A stretch of 63,776 nt of DNA, from NCBI GenBank assembly GCA_038320345.1, contig JBBQED010000018.1, forward strand, positions 1 through 63,776, in the 5' to 3' direction. Below, piece by piece: positions 18,664 through 28,800 of this stretch. Origin of the DNA: JBBQED01 sp038320345. GTDB taxonomy: Bacteria; Bacteroidota; Bacteroidia; AKYH767-A; OLB10. The notes beneath the pieces were generated by a model, which did not search any database, was not told the origin of the DNA, and saw only the letters and a list, made by a program, of their open reading frames with translations. Within the stretch, counting starts at the first letter, position 1. The number at the start of each line of letters is the position of its first letter. The translations under genes were made by a program, and so were the position numbers.

Positions 18664-19275
18664 ATGATTGAGATTCTCTTCTTCGCTGTATTTCTTGCAG
18701 GACTTCTGATGAAGTTGTCGCATCTGCCATATCACACCATCGTGATGTTGACAGGTTTATTACTTCTATTAGGTTTGTCGATTGCAAGATTGATTAAAAG
18801 TCAGCCAGGTGTAAAACGTACTGCTGGTTGGTTAGGACTTGCTACAGTTAGCTGGTTACTTTTTTTCTTTTCTGAAGTAAAGTTTTTGGGTGGTACCGTA
18901 GTAGTAATGATGATTGCTTTGTTAGTATCGGTAATCTCACTTCTTTTAACACTCCGTGAACCAGGCGTTCTTCCTGGTGGTCGTATTTTTATTTTATTAG
19001 TGGCATTATGTCTTGCAGCTGGAACATCATGGATGGAGCCTTACACCCGATATTATGTTTTTAATATTCGTTTTAGTAATGATGCTAACGAAGATTATTT
19101 AACGTTGGATAAATACAGCTGGTTTTTATATGCAGGTCGCCGCTATGATGAAGCGCTAAATATAAATGGGATGGCTCACAATGCTGCAATTATTAAAGGT
19201 GATGAAGATTCAGCTGCTTTTATTGAGGATCATGCTAAAGCAATCCGCGAAAGAAATTGGAAGCATTACGATTAA
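18664..19275 (+). CDS. Polytopic membrane protein with soluble C-terminal tail
   Basis: 203 aa. About five hydrophobic helices (roughly residues 2-16, 22-43, 57-71, 74-96, 106-122) are followed by a soluble tail of about 70 residues. The tail segment from DEDYLTLDKYSWFLYAGRRYDEALN on reads like part of a helical-repeat or TPR-type domain. I do not recognise a family. The gene stands alone between a terminator and a 356-bp gap, so context gives no function. Confidence 0.55.
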   Translation: MIEILFFAVFLAGLLMKLSHLPYHTIVMLTGLLLLLGLSIARLIKSQPGVKRTAGWLGLATVSWLLFFFSEVKFLGGTVVVMMIALLVSVISLLLTLREPGVLPGGRIFILLVALCLAAGTSWMEPYTRYYVFNIRFSNDANEDYLTLDKYSWFLYAGRRYDEALNINGMAHNAAIIKGDEDSAAFIEDHAKAIRERNWKHYD

Positions 19276-19631
19276 GAGTAGATTGAGAACACCAGTTTTT
19301 TGAAATAGGGAATATTTTTTCAATAATTCTACTTTTGTTAGTTCAGTTCATCTCTATTTTTTGTGGGTTGAGTTGACATTTACGCAGATAGAAATTCTAG
19401 TTTTTTTATTTTTTTTAAGATCATAGCTCGAAAAAATTGCATCTATTTTTAATTAAGCAAATTGAAAATCAATTACTTAATTCTTAAAATTAATCTCGAA
19501 CTCTTGTTTTTGACCTTTGATTACAAGAGGTTAATTTATTTCAGGCAGAATCCAAGGACTAGCCTTAAGAAATATAATTATATAATTTTGCCATCATAAT
19601 CAAATCCTATATCACTTTAAAAAGCCTAAAA
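19276..19631. other. 356-bp intergenic stretch with a long dyad and a -7 box
   Basis: No ORF worth calling. It contains an interrupted dyad at 19451-19482: AATTAAG and AATTG pair with CAATT and CTTAATT around AAAAT. It could be a factor-independent terminator for the upstream gene or an operator. A perfect TAnnTTTG box (TAATTTTG, 19583-19590) lies about 40 bases before the next ATG and is a good promoter candidate for it. Confidence 0.4.
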
Positions 19632-20114
19632 ATGAAAATGAAAAAGTTAGTATTAGTAGCTGTAATCCTAGTTGCAGGATTGAGTAATTCCTTTGCTCAA
19701 GAAGTTAAAGTGATTACAACGATTGAGTCGATTGTTCCAATGGGTCTTGGTCGTTCCCGTATCATCGATGAAGCACAGCCAATCGATTATAAACGATTTG
19801 CAACCAAACGTTCTTCAAAAGATGTAGAAGATGATGGTGCAAAAGAAGAAGGCGGAGGAGAAAAAGAGAAACGTTCTGATATGAAAATTGATAATTTTCA
19901 GGAAACAAAACTCCTTAACTTTTACAGTGGAGTGGGGATTAATTTCCAGAACATTGCTTCTAATGATGCATTGATTTCTTCTAAATTAAATGAAATGATT
20001 TCACAAGGCTGGACATTAATGTTCGTGACTAGCGGTGTTGAAAGTGATGCTGGCAAAGGTGATGGTAAAGGAATCTTTATTACGCGTTACGTTTTCAGTA
20101 GAAAAAATAAGTAA
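19632..20114 (+). CDS. Small secreted protein of unknown function
   Basis: 160 aa with a signal peptide cleaved after SFAQ (about residue 22). A strongly charged low-complexity linker (residues about 60-85: DVEDDGAKEEGGGEKEKR) separates two more ordered parts. The C-terminal part (LNEMISQGWTLMFVTSG, then GIFITRYVFSRKNK) resembles the short C-terminal domain seen in other small Bacteroidota secreted proteins. No catalytic motif. The gene has its own predicted promoter and a strong shared terminator. Confidence 0.55.
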   Translation: MKMKKLVLVAVILVAGLSNSFAQEVKVITTIESIVPMGLGRSRIIDEAQPIDYKRFATKRSSKDVEDDGAKEEGGGEKEKRSDMKIDNFQETKLLNFYSGVGINFQNIASNDALISSKLNEMISQGWTLMFVTSGVESDAGKGDGKGIFITRYVFSRKNK

Positions 20115-20129
20115 GCTTATACTAAAAGA

Positions 20130-20171
20130 AGACCTCAGCCCAGTAGTACTATACTGATCTGAGGTCTTTTT
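20130..20171. terminator. Bidirectional terminator between convergent genes
   Basis: A 9-bp stem AGACCTCAG (20130-20138) pairs with CTGAGGTCT (20159-20167). T-runs lie on the right and A-runs on the left, so it can end transcription from both sides. Confidence 0.85.
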
Positions 20172-20198
20172 ATTTTTAATTCGGTATCATTTCATTCA

Positions 20199-21596
20199 TT
20201 AATTTTTAATAAATCGTAGTGCTTTTACGCCTTCTCTAGTTTTGAGGTACAGAAAATAAATTCCATTTTCCAATTGGCTAATGTCTATATTCATACGTCC
20301 TTCCTCAATCGTAGTATTGATTTTTGTAGTCATGCGTCCATAATCATCTAATAGAAATACAACTTGAGGCATTTCAATGATTGGAGAAATTGAAATGGTT
20401 GTACTCGATGGATTGGGATAAACACGTACTAATGGATATTGCAAGTCACTGCTAATTCCTGTTACCGTGCCCGAAATTGCAGGTAAGTATTGGGCACCCT
20501 GTCCTCCATATGCACCTATATCGTTTCGAAGTAAACCTAATGCAGGAAGTAATGCATTACCGAGGTTTGCTAAATCTTCAACATCATTGTATGGAAGCGA
20601 AGAATCTCCTGCGTCAATACAATTTGATGTTCCAGGAGTTAGCCAAAAGTGATTATTGTCAACAAAAAATGGATCTAGATTAATATTTCCATTCCCATTA
20701 TATCCGCCTTGAATATCATTATATCTTGCTGTTATAAATGTACCCGGTGCAGAGATCTGAGAGGTAGCAGGTGTAGTTGCTATATTTCCCCATATTATAT
20801 TATTACGGACGATAATTGCAGTTGATCCCATTCTTATCCCACCACCGGGAGTAAACGATTGGTTATTGACGATCGTATTATTTTCAATCAGTTTACTACC
20901 ACCCGCAAAATTTCCAGAAGCCCAGATTCCACCACCACCGAAATCTTGACCACCAATATTAAATGCAATCAGATTGTTTTTAATAGTTACTGCCGTATAG
21001 TTTAGTACGATACCTGCACCATAGCGACCAGTATTGTAAGCGATCACATTATTTAGAATTTTCGGATTCCCATCACTAATTCGAATGCCACCACCACCAC
21101 AACTCGTGATGCCACTGCCAAGCATGATTGCATTGTTGTAAATGATTCTATTAAAACAGATGGTAGGGGAGGAAAGTTCAATCAGAATTCCTGCACCTTC
21201 CCGATAATTCCCTGCTCCATGAATGTCGGTCCAGATGGTTCCATTCCCTCCTGTGATGGTAAAACCTTGAAGCGTCGCTGTGGAATCTTCTCCTGAATTA
21301 AAAATAACACAACTGCCTGTATCCACCATCAATGACTGACTACCATTGATGATGGTTTGTTGGATATAATCTGTATCTCTGCTAACATAAAATAAGCTGC
21401 TGAGGAAAATATTCTTACCCCTGAAGTTCAGATTTTCATAATACGTTCCGGGATCAACAATAATACTGTCGCCGGATATTGCAGCATTAATGGCAGTCTG
21501 GATCTGAGCGTAATCAGCAGGAACATGAATAATGCTGGCATTGCTTCTGAGAAAGAGCAAGGAAATAATCGAAATTAGTAAAAGGTGTTTTTTCAT
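20199..21596 (-). CDS. Secreted right-handed beta-helix protein with T9SS sorting domain
   Basis: 465 aa from the Met at 21596 (an upstream in-frame Met at 21617 is less likely). The signal peptide is followed by IHVPADYAQIQTAINAAISGD, the usual opening of polysaccharide-lyase-like beta-helix proteins. Repeated coil segments with NNxI patterns come next (INYN-, ENNTIVNN, RNNIIWGN). The last 75 residues (VRVYPNPSSTTISI, LENGIYFLYLKT, RFIKN) are a type A T9SS C-terminal sorting domain. It is exported by the type IX system and is probably attached to the surface. The ligand is unknown: the coils bear no clear lyase residues. Confidence 0.85.
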   Translation of the reverse strand: MKKHLLLISIISLLFLRSNASIIHVPADYAQIQTAINAAISGDSIIVDPGTYYENLNFRGKNIFLSSLFYVSRDTDYIQQTIINGSQSLMVDTGSCVIFNSGEDSTATLQGFTITGGNGTIWTDIHGAGNYREGAGILIELSSPTICFNRIIYNNAIMLGSGITSCGGGGIRISDGNPKILNNVIAYNTGRYGAGIVLNYTAVTIKNNLIAFNIGGQDFGGGGIWASGNFAGGSKLIENNTIVNNQSFTPGGGIRMGSTAIIVRNNIIWGNIATTPATSQISAPGTFITARYNDIQGGYNGNGNINLDPFFVDNNHFWLTPGTSNCIDAGDSSLPYNDVEDLANLGNALLPALGLLRNDIGAYGGQGAQYLPAISGTVTGISSDLQYPLVRVYPNPSSTTISISPIIEMPQVVFLLDDYGRMTTKINTTIEEGRMNIDISQLENGIYFLYLKTREGVKALRFIKN

Positions 21597-21646
21597 GGCT
21601 TTGAGTTTATTCCTCAAATGTGAGGTCTCGGAAGCCGTAAAAGGTA

Positions 21647-22819
21647 CTATCCTATAAGATCAGACTCGATTTTAGTAGATCTTAGGGTTTCATGGAGATG
21701 TTTTTCATCACTGACTGAATTTTGCCGGTACGCACTTGGCGACATTCCCGTGATTTTTCGAAAGGTAGCATTGAAAGTAGCTTTGTTGCCAAATCCGGTG
21801 TCGAAAGCAATTCCGAGAATTTTCTCCTGATTATATCTTGGATCAGTAAGTAAGCGGCAGGCCTCCCGGATCCGATATTGGTTGATGAATTCGGGAAATG
21901 ATTGTTGCAAATGGTCATTGATCACTTGACTCAGATGATGAATACTTAATCCCATTCTAGAAGCCAGATCTTGAATTTTTAATTCACTTTCCAAAAATGG
22001 TTTTTCATTTTGCATCAGTTGGATAAGTGCTTCCTTGATCTCCATCGATTTTTCTTTAGTCAGCGTAGAACGAGTATATCGTGGAGCAGTTTTCTGATTT
22101 TGGAATCCATGAATGAGTTCAGGTTGACGGAATCCCAGATATCCCACGAGATAAATGAAGGCAGCCATCATTCCTGAAATCGCATAGTCTCGTTCTACAT
22201 TGATTAGACCTGCATGGAGTAAAATAAAATAACTGATGGTACTAAAACTATATCCCACGAAAAAATATACCATTAATTTCATCCATAATTTTCCGGATGA
22301 GGAAATAGTAAGGTTTGTTTTTTGTTGCATCCTGATTAGTACTATTGAATAAATGAGGATACTTAAATTCCAAGTGATCTCTAATGTAATTCTTAAATAA
22401 AAGTAGAGGTTGTGTGAGTGATAAGCTTCATTAATAATCTGCCTTTTGGCTATGTCACCTGAGAACAAAAACGGAAGATAAATGAGCACGTGGATAAAAA
22501 ATGGTAGTAAATGAAATTCGAATCTTTTTGGAAGTTGTTGATCCTTCCACTGCGAAAGATAAAAAAATAGCAATGGTCCGAAAATTAAATAAAGCGGATC
22601 AGTCCACCCATAAATTCCAGCATGTGCATGAAGTAATCCTGACCAGAACGCTACATAATAACCTATCATTAACGAAAATGCGAGTATCAATGTTCCTAAA
22701 ATCCTATTGGCTTTTTTATTTCCTCTTGCAGAAAAGATCAGTAAAAAACCAAGAAATAAACCCTGTATTCCTGCAATCAAAAATAGTGAGGTCCACTTGT
22801 CAAAATTTATCGCATTCAT
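21647..22819 (-). CDS. Membrane-anchored AraC-family transcriptional regulator
   Basis: 390 aa. The N-terminal 230 residues hold about seven hydrophobic helices; the C-terminal 100 residues are a double helix-turn-helix AraC domain (LASRMGLSIHHLSQVINDH, then IAFDTGFGNKATFNATFRKITGMSPSAYR). Such 7TM-AraC proteins are common in Bacteroidota and probably sense a membrane or envelope signal, but the signal is unknown. The beta-helix gene starts 30-50 bases after its stop on the same strand, so the two may be linked in expression. No other target is visible. Confidence 0.85.
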   Translation of the reverse strand: MNAINFDKWTSLFLIAGIQGLFLGFLLIFSARGNKKANRILGTLILAFSLMIGYYVAFWSGLLHAHAGIYGWTDPLYLIFGPLLFFYLSQWKDQQLPKRFEFHLLPFFIHVLIYLPFLFSGDIAKRQIINEAYHSHNLYFYLRITLEITWNLSILIYSIVLIRMQQKTNLTISSSGKLWMKLMVYFFVGYSFSTISYFILLHAGLINVERDYAISGMMAAFIYLVGYLGFRQPELIHGFQNQKTAPRYTRSTLTKEKSMEIKEALIQLMQNEKPFLESELKIQDLASRMGLSIHHLSQVINDHLQQSFPEFINQYRIREACRLLTDPRYNQEKILGIAFDTGFGNKATFNATFRKITGMSPSAYRQNSVSDEKHLHETLRSTKIESDLIG

Positions 22820-23043
22820 AGGATCATTGTAATGGACTAAGTTAATAAAATGAAATTTCCGAAAAATGATTTTTTGTCATTTTTAACACTGAGCAGTGTG
22901 AAATCTTACATCTGCTTTACTATGAGATTCAATTAAAATGATATAGTGTTGACTATCAAACGTATGTCGCTATTTGAGTAAGTCATTATTCAACCTGCTT
23001 CATGAGCAAGATTTGAGTAATTTCGGGGTTAAACAAAAACACT

Positions 23044-23652
23044 ATGAAAACTCAACATCGATTTTTTTTACTTTTAATCTTAACGGCATTCGTGCAGTTG
23101 GGTTTAGCACAAGACTGGAACTGGCAGAATTACCGATATCGTAAACCTTATCCAGGTTATGTAATTAATGCAGCTGGGGAGAAAAAAGATGGTTATCTAA
23201 TTCTAAATGGACAACTCGAAAATCAAAAAGAGTGTGTGTTCATGACTGATACCAATGATTCAAAAACGAATATTACGTATAAGCCTGCTGATTTGAAAGA
23301 ATATAAAGTTGCAGATAAAACTTATAGAGTGATTCATTATAGCGGAGGCCTCACAAGTACACCTGTTCGCTTTGTATTACTCACAAAAGCGGGTAGACTT
23401 TCTCAGTTTGAGTGGTATGATATGAATGATGCAACTCGCGTTATTGATGCAAAGCAGGTTTATCAAAAGATGGATGAAAAACCTTTTGAAAATTCAGCGT
23501 TCGTTTTCAAGTTTGCAAAATTCTGGGCAGAACAAACTACTGATTATCCTGAATTATCAGCTAAGATTGCCAACAAGGAAAAAGGATATACACTGCTAAA
23601 TATGCTTGCATTTATTGATGAATACAATGCTTATTGGGCTGCAAAAAAATAG
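23044..23652 (+). CDS. Secreted protein of unknown function
   Basis: 202 aa with a signal peptide ending at LAQ (about residue 22). The mature part begins DWNWQNYRYRKPYPGYVIN and continues with beta-rich stretches such as GYLILNGQLENQKECVFM. This resembles a small secreted family I cannot name. No catalytic or binding motif is seen. It is a stand-alone gene with a perfect hairpin terminator 20 bases after its stop. Confidence 0.5.
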   Translation: MKTQHRFFLLLILTAFVQLGLAQDWNWQNYRYRKPYPGYVINAAGEKKDGYLILNGQLENQKECVFMTDTNDSKTNITYKPADLKEYKVADKTYRVIHYSGGLTSTPVRFVLLTKAGRLSQFEWYDMNDATRVIDAKQVYQKMDEKPFENSAFVFKFAKFWAEQTTDYPELSAKIANKEKGYTLLNMLAFIDEYNAYWAAKK

Positions 23653-23670
23653 TTGAAAGTGTAATTTATA

Positions 23671-23705
23671 AAAAATCCCATCCTTGAGAAAGGATGGGAT
23701 TTTTT
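23671..23705. terminator. Strong bidirectional terminator
   Basis: A 15-bp perfect stem (23671-23685 with 23690-23704, loop GAGA) has A-runs on the left and T-runs on the right. It separates two converging genes. Confidence 0.9.
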
Positions 23706-23719
23706 GTAGGTAATATTAA

Positions 23720-25039
23720 TTAGTAATTTGCATCATAACGGAACTTGAGATCTTTCAATAAACTGGAAAGCTCTTCTCCCTCACGTCGCTCTTTCTTGCT
23801 TGGATCCATCGCATTCATTTTCGCAAGTAATTTACTAGCCTTATCATACTCATCAGCCCAGATATATCCTTCTATTAAATTAAAGTATAAAGCCATTGTT
23901 ACATCTGCATCAATCCTAGCTTTCTTGTCGGCAGGATTCGATTCTTTTAATGCAGCTTCCCATAATTCGATGGCTTTATTGATTTCAGGTAGAGCATCTT
24001 TTTTGGCAGGATCATCAGCAAGTTTTGTATAGCCCGCCGTTGCCGATTCATATGCTTCTTGAAAATCACTATAATTCATCTTGCTATCTTTCACGATGCG
24101 GATGTCAGTTTCTCTTTTCAGTTGTGTGTATCCGTAGTTACTGTTGAGTAAGGAGTCGATGTATTTTAGATTTCCTGTTGCAGCATTTTCAGCTAGCGTA
24201 GCGATATATCCGTCTTTGGATTTCGACCACCATTGTTCAAGATCGTATTGCGTTTTGTATGTTCCGGATTTCGCTGTTTTGTAGGAATTCAAAACTTCCA
24301 AATACTCATCGAGAATCACTCCGCTTTTTGTTTCCAATCGCACTGACATCGGGTGTTTATAAGAAAGCGAATAGCTATAATATTTTACCGGAACTGAAGC
24401 CTTAGATGCGCTGTTGTATTCACTTCTTTCTACCATTTCAAGTACAGGGTCATTCATCTCAATTCCGAGCATGGTAACAGTGATATTTACTGCGTTTTCT
24501 TTTCCAAGTGGATATCCATCAAGTTTGATGTACGTAGAGGCTAATGCTTCTGTATTAAAAATTTTCTGAGTTTTTACAGATTCAGGATTTACATACACCG
24601 GACGTACAGGATAATTTTTATAAGGATACGATGGGTAATGAGGTTGTGGTTTTGTTTCGTTGAGCATCGTTTTTTCCATCAGCCTTTTACCTGTTGACTT
24701 TTCTTTCCATTCAGCCAGCTCTTTTTGGTATTGATCTTCTGCTTCTTTGTGCTTAATGTCATAAGCCGCCATGTCAATTTTGAACTGCTCATCAGCTAGT
24801 GAAACTTTTTTATTGTAATCTTCCATTTCGGATTCATACTTTTTTTCGGCGGATGCTTTATCAGTTCCCATCTTGTCAGCATAAGCCATGATTACTTTGC
24901 TGCTATATGCTTTAACATCTTTATTGAGTGGCTTGAGAGGAAGTCGTTGATATTCAAATTTGCTATTGATTTTTTCAATGTCTTGCGCAAAAGTGTTGAA
25001 CGAAAGAAGTAAGAGTAAGTAGAAAAGGTTTTTTTTCAT
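23720..25039 (-). CDS. Secreted helical protein of unknown function
   Basis: 439 aa with a signal peptide cleaved after FAQ (about residue 19). Residues 50-125 form a long charged coiled coil (for example SEMEDYNKKVSLADEQFK). A Tyr/Pro-rich link (YPSYPYKNYPVRP) follows, then a beta-rich middle. The C-terminal 120 residues look like two TPR-type repeats (KAIELWEAALKESNP, then EGYIWADEYDKASKLL). It ends a three-gene run with lpxH and the M1 peptidase on the same strand. No enzyme motif was found; a scaffold or envelope-assembly role is possible. Confidence 0.6.
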   Translation of the reverse strand: MKKNLFYLLLLLSFNTFAQDIEKINSKFEYQRLPLKPLNKDVKAYSSKVIMAYADKMGTDKASAEKKYESEMEDYNKKVSLADEQFKIDMAAYDIKHKEAEDQYQKELAEWKEKSTGKRLMEKTMLNETKPQPHYPSYPYKNYPVRPVYVNPESVKTQKIFNTEALASTYIKLDGYPLGKENAVNITVTMLGIEMNDPVLEMVERSEYNSASKASVPVKYYSYSLSYKHPMSVRLETKSGVILDEYLEVLNSYKTAKSGTYKTQYDLEQWWSKSKDGYIATLAENAATGNLKYIDSLLNSNYGYTQLKRETDIRIVKDSKMNYSDFQEAYESATAGYTKLADDPAKKDALPEINKAIELWEAALKESNPADKKARIDADVTMALYFNLIEGYIWADEYDKASKLLAKMNAMDPSKKERREGEELSSLLKDLKFRYDANY

Positions 25040-25089
25040 AATGTGGTATTTTAGACTGTGAATTTCGAGAATGGTGTATACGTAATAAA

Positions 25090-25848
25090 TTAATCTTCAA
25101 ACTTTTTAAGTTGTAGGTCATGCCCATCAAACTCAGCGTAGGTTTGATAATTGATCCATTCTCCTAAATTAATATATCTACTTTTTTCAGTGAGGTGATA
25201 ATCAATGGGCAGATGTCGATGTCCAAAAATGAAATAGTTATAGAAGTCTTTTTTCAATACTTCTTGACTGTATATGATCAGCCATTCCTTATCTTCTCCC
25301 ATAAATATATCATCCGAATTTCCAGTAGCTATTCTACTAGTATTTGAAAAATAACGCATCAGTCCGATGCCCAAGTTCGGATGTAAACGGGCAAACATCC
25401 ATTGAAGTACCGGATTTGCTAATACCTTCTTTAGAAATTTATAACCATGATCACCAGGCCCTAATCCATCCCCATGTCCGAGATAAAATTGCTTGTTATT
25501 ATATTCTTTTGATATCGGTTCTCGATGTATTTGCATCCCTATTTCCATAGGTAAATAATCAAACACCCACATATCATGGTTGCCGGTGAAATAATGTATT
25601 TCCACGCCGCTGTCTGCGAGTTCTGCAAGTTTACCTAGTAGTCGTACAAATCCTTTAGGGACTACTTGTTTGTATTCAAACCAATAGTCAAAAACATCCC
25701 CCATCAGATAAAGTGTATGCACATCTTTCTGAATCATATTTAGCCAGCGAACAATTTTCTTTTCTCTATCCAGGCTACTTGCATAGTTGGGAACTCCCAA
25801 ATGGAAGTCGCTGATGAAGTATACTTTTTTACCTGAAGGTAATTGCAT
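25090..25848 (-). CDS. lpxH: UDP-2,3-diacylglucosamine diphosphatase
   Basis: 252 aa calcineurin-like metallophosphoesterase acting in lipid A synthesis: it cleaves UDP-2,3-diacylglucosamine to lipid X and UMP. Metal motifs appear in order: SDFHLG (residue 12 on), MGDVFDYW (about 49), TGNHDMW (about 92), GHGD (about 124) and FGHRH (about 217). It sits 18 bases downstream of the M1 peptidase gene, in the same transcription direction. LpxG/LpxI alternatives are unlikely given these motifs. This confirms a lipid A-bearing, Gram-negative outer membrane. Confidence 0.93.
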   Translation of the reverse strand: MQLPSGKKVYFISDFHLGVPNYASSLDREKKIVRWLNMIQKDVHTLYLMGDVFDYWFEYKQVVPKGFVRLLGKLAELADSGVEIHYFTGNHDMWVFDYLPMEIGMQIHREPISKEYNNKQFYLGHGDGLGPGDHGYKFLKKVLANPVLQWMFARLHPNLGIGLMRYFSNTSRIATGNSDDIFMGEDKEWLIIYSQEVLKKDFYNYFIFGHRHLPIDYHLTEKSRYINLGEWINYQTYAEFDGHDLQLKKFED

Positions 25849-25866
25849 CTCTGTATTATTTAAGCA

Positions 25867-28800
25867 TTACATTTCAAAGATCTGATTCCGCAATTTAAGA
25901 GGATTCAATCTTTGTAAATTGAATACAAACCTTATTTGTTCTTTAAATTTGATATTGTTGGTATCAAGATATTTATTGATTTCACTGGACTTTAAAAGAG
26001 GTATATAAATTTCCAGAACTTGGGGAATAGCACTGAAATAAATTCCACCATCATAACTTAATGATGCATCAATATTATAGATCTGTTTGAGATCGGATTT
26101 CAGATCATTGTACGTTCCAAGATCAGCATACAATCCTATCGGAAGCTTTATCGGTAGATCTGCTTTCAGATTAATCGCAACTACCCATTTTCGATAAGAA
26201 CCTAAAGGATTATAAATCTTAAATGCACCCTGACGCAATGCCATCTGCTGAAACATAAATCCTTCTCCTTCACTGCGCCCAAAATAAAGTTCATCATAAG
26301 CATAATCGTTAGAACCTCGCGTAGCACTTCTATCGCTTAATGCAAAACCGTAAGCTTTGTCAGGATCTTCTTTAAACATATATCCTCCAAATAAACGGAT
26401 ATCGAATCCTTTACGCTTATTACTGTAGGTGAACCTGTAATTTAAAGTTGCAGAGATTTTACTAAAATCTTCATTTCCTTCCCCATTTAAATCAATGTTC
26501 CAAGGATCTATCGCACGTTTATCATTAATGCGATAAGCGATTCGATAAAAATTGGCTTCCTTATTAATTATCGAAGCAAATGAAGGAGAGGTATCGTTAG
26601 TAGTGTATGATATAATTTCTGTATTCGTTAATACCGCACTTGCCTTGAACTGCTGACGAACAGTACTTCGTAGATCCTTTGGGCGAATTAAAAAAGTTAC
26701 CGAAGGTTCTATCCGATAATAATGCAGATTTTCAGTTTGTTTGGTGAATTCTACATTGGTGAATTCATCTTCGAGGTAGGCAAATCTTCTGGCAGTGAGG
26801 GCAGGAATAATATCATAAAAGTTTCCCTGCTCCGGGTAGAAATGGTAACTCGCTTCTCCCATTCCTGCAAAAGAATGGTGTCCGAATCCATACATGGGAA
26901 GCACTGATTCGAGGTAGGCAAATCTTCTGGCAATGAGGGCAGTAATAATATCATAAAAGTTTCCCTGCTCCGGGTAGAAATGGTAACTCGCTTCTCCCAT
27001 TCCTGCAAAAGAATGGTCTCCGAATCCATACATGGGAAGCACTGAAAACTCAAATTTGCGATACGGGAAAAATTTATTATGAAAAACAATGCCAGTCATA
27101 AATTTATTATAATTATTCCAAGCAAGTACTGGTGCCCAAAACAATCTTGTCCTAGTGGGATATTCAGTATGTGCAAAGAAATTCAAACTAAATGGTTCTA
27201 ATTTTTTAAATAATCCTTTCGTTTTAATTTGATTATCCTGACGATAGACATCTAGTGAAGTATGTTCCGGATCTATCACAATTTCATCGCAGGTTATACA
27301 TGGAATCTCTACAACAGTATCTTTGGATGACGGCTGAATCCATTTATCATAAACGGATTTTCCTTCATATAAACCGGAGATTTTCACAGGTGAATAAATA
27401 TCACCATGTTGTTTAATGGTAGCATCAAAGCCTGCAGATTTCTTCTTGATCTTACAGATTCCATAATCCACTTTATCATTTGTTTTGATGACTTCATTAA
27501 AAAACCAATCCAAATTTTTATCGGTATTCGCTCTGAATATCTTTTCTAGATCAGCAGGGTAGGGGTGATGATAACACCATTTACTAAAATATTCTTGCAT
27601 GCATTTGTCGAAAAGTTCATCGCCTAAAAAGCTTTTAAGATGGTAAAAGGCTAATCCTGTTTTTGAGTATACGATAGTACCATAATTAATATACAAATAA
27701 TCTTTGGCTAAGCCTTCGATAGGTTGATCCAAATGAGTAGATGCAGAGACTTTATATTCTAGGTCAAAAGTTTGAGAATAGGTGAGGTCATCCAAACCCA
27801 CTATTTTTCCTACTTTACCAAATGCGCCAGCAAGCTCATTTTTGGGTCCTGAAGTTGCTGGAGGGTATTTAGTGTGGACATATCGCAATTCGTTGAACGA
27901 ATTTATTCCTTCATCCATCCATGGATGATCGCGTTCATTACTGCCTAGCATTCCATAAAACCAATTATGTCCAACCTCATGTACAATAGTTGTTTCAAGG
28001 GTGAATGCATTTCCGCTACTGCCAATAATGGTTACATTAGGATATTCCATTCCGCCACCTGCAGCAATAGTTCCATCAACAGCTGTACATTGATTGTAGG
28101 GATAGTCACCATTCCAATTAGAATAATAAGTTAAAGCATCGTTGATGTATTCAATACTTTTCATCCATAGGCCAACTTCATTGTTAGTGAATAATGCCCA
28201 TGTTGTAATTTTTTTCTGAGAACGTGGCAATGTCACTTCTCCCTTCAGAACATGATATCGTTTATCAGCAAACCAGGCAAAGTCGTGAACATTATTTTGA
28301 TGAAAATTCAATGTTTTAGTTTCCGGATCCGACGCTGGGAACGACATATCATTGTTGAATTCATTCATGCGCTTCGTCTCATTTGCTTTGTCGCTCATCC
28401 ATACCAGTTCATGATCATCTTCTGATAAATCACCGGTTGCACCTACCACATAATTGCGTGGTAAAGTGATGCTTACATCATAAGATCCGAATTCAGAATA
28501 AAATTCTCCTTCATCTAAAAAAGGCATTGGATGCCATCCATCGTGGTCGTATACCGCTGGCTTAGGATACCATTGTGTAATAGCATACGCCTGTCCGAGA
28601 TGTCCCATTCTGGAAAAAATTCCAGAGGGTATTTTTACAAAAAACGGAGTTCGAATAATTGTTCTTTGTCCTGGTAATAATGGCTTGTTTAAAATTAGTT
28701 TGCACACATCATTGTATGCTTCGTGAGGTAAAATTTTTACTAGTTCTCCATCCGCAGTAAATTGCAATGAATCAATATAACCTCGTTCAACATCTTTGGC

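Noticed and set aside
26751..27089. Minus-strand ORF with its own repeated segment in the M1 peptidase region
   Set aside because: It is another frame of the 138-bp tandem duplication inside the real peptidase gene, so the repetition is a shadow.
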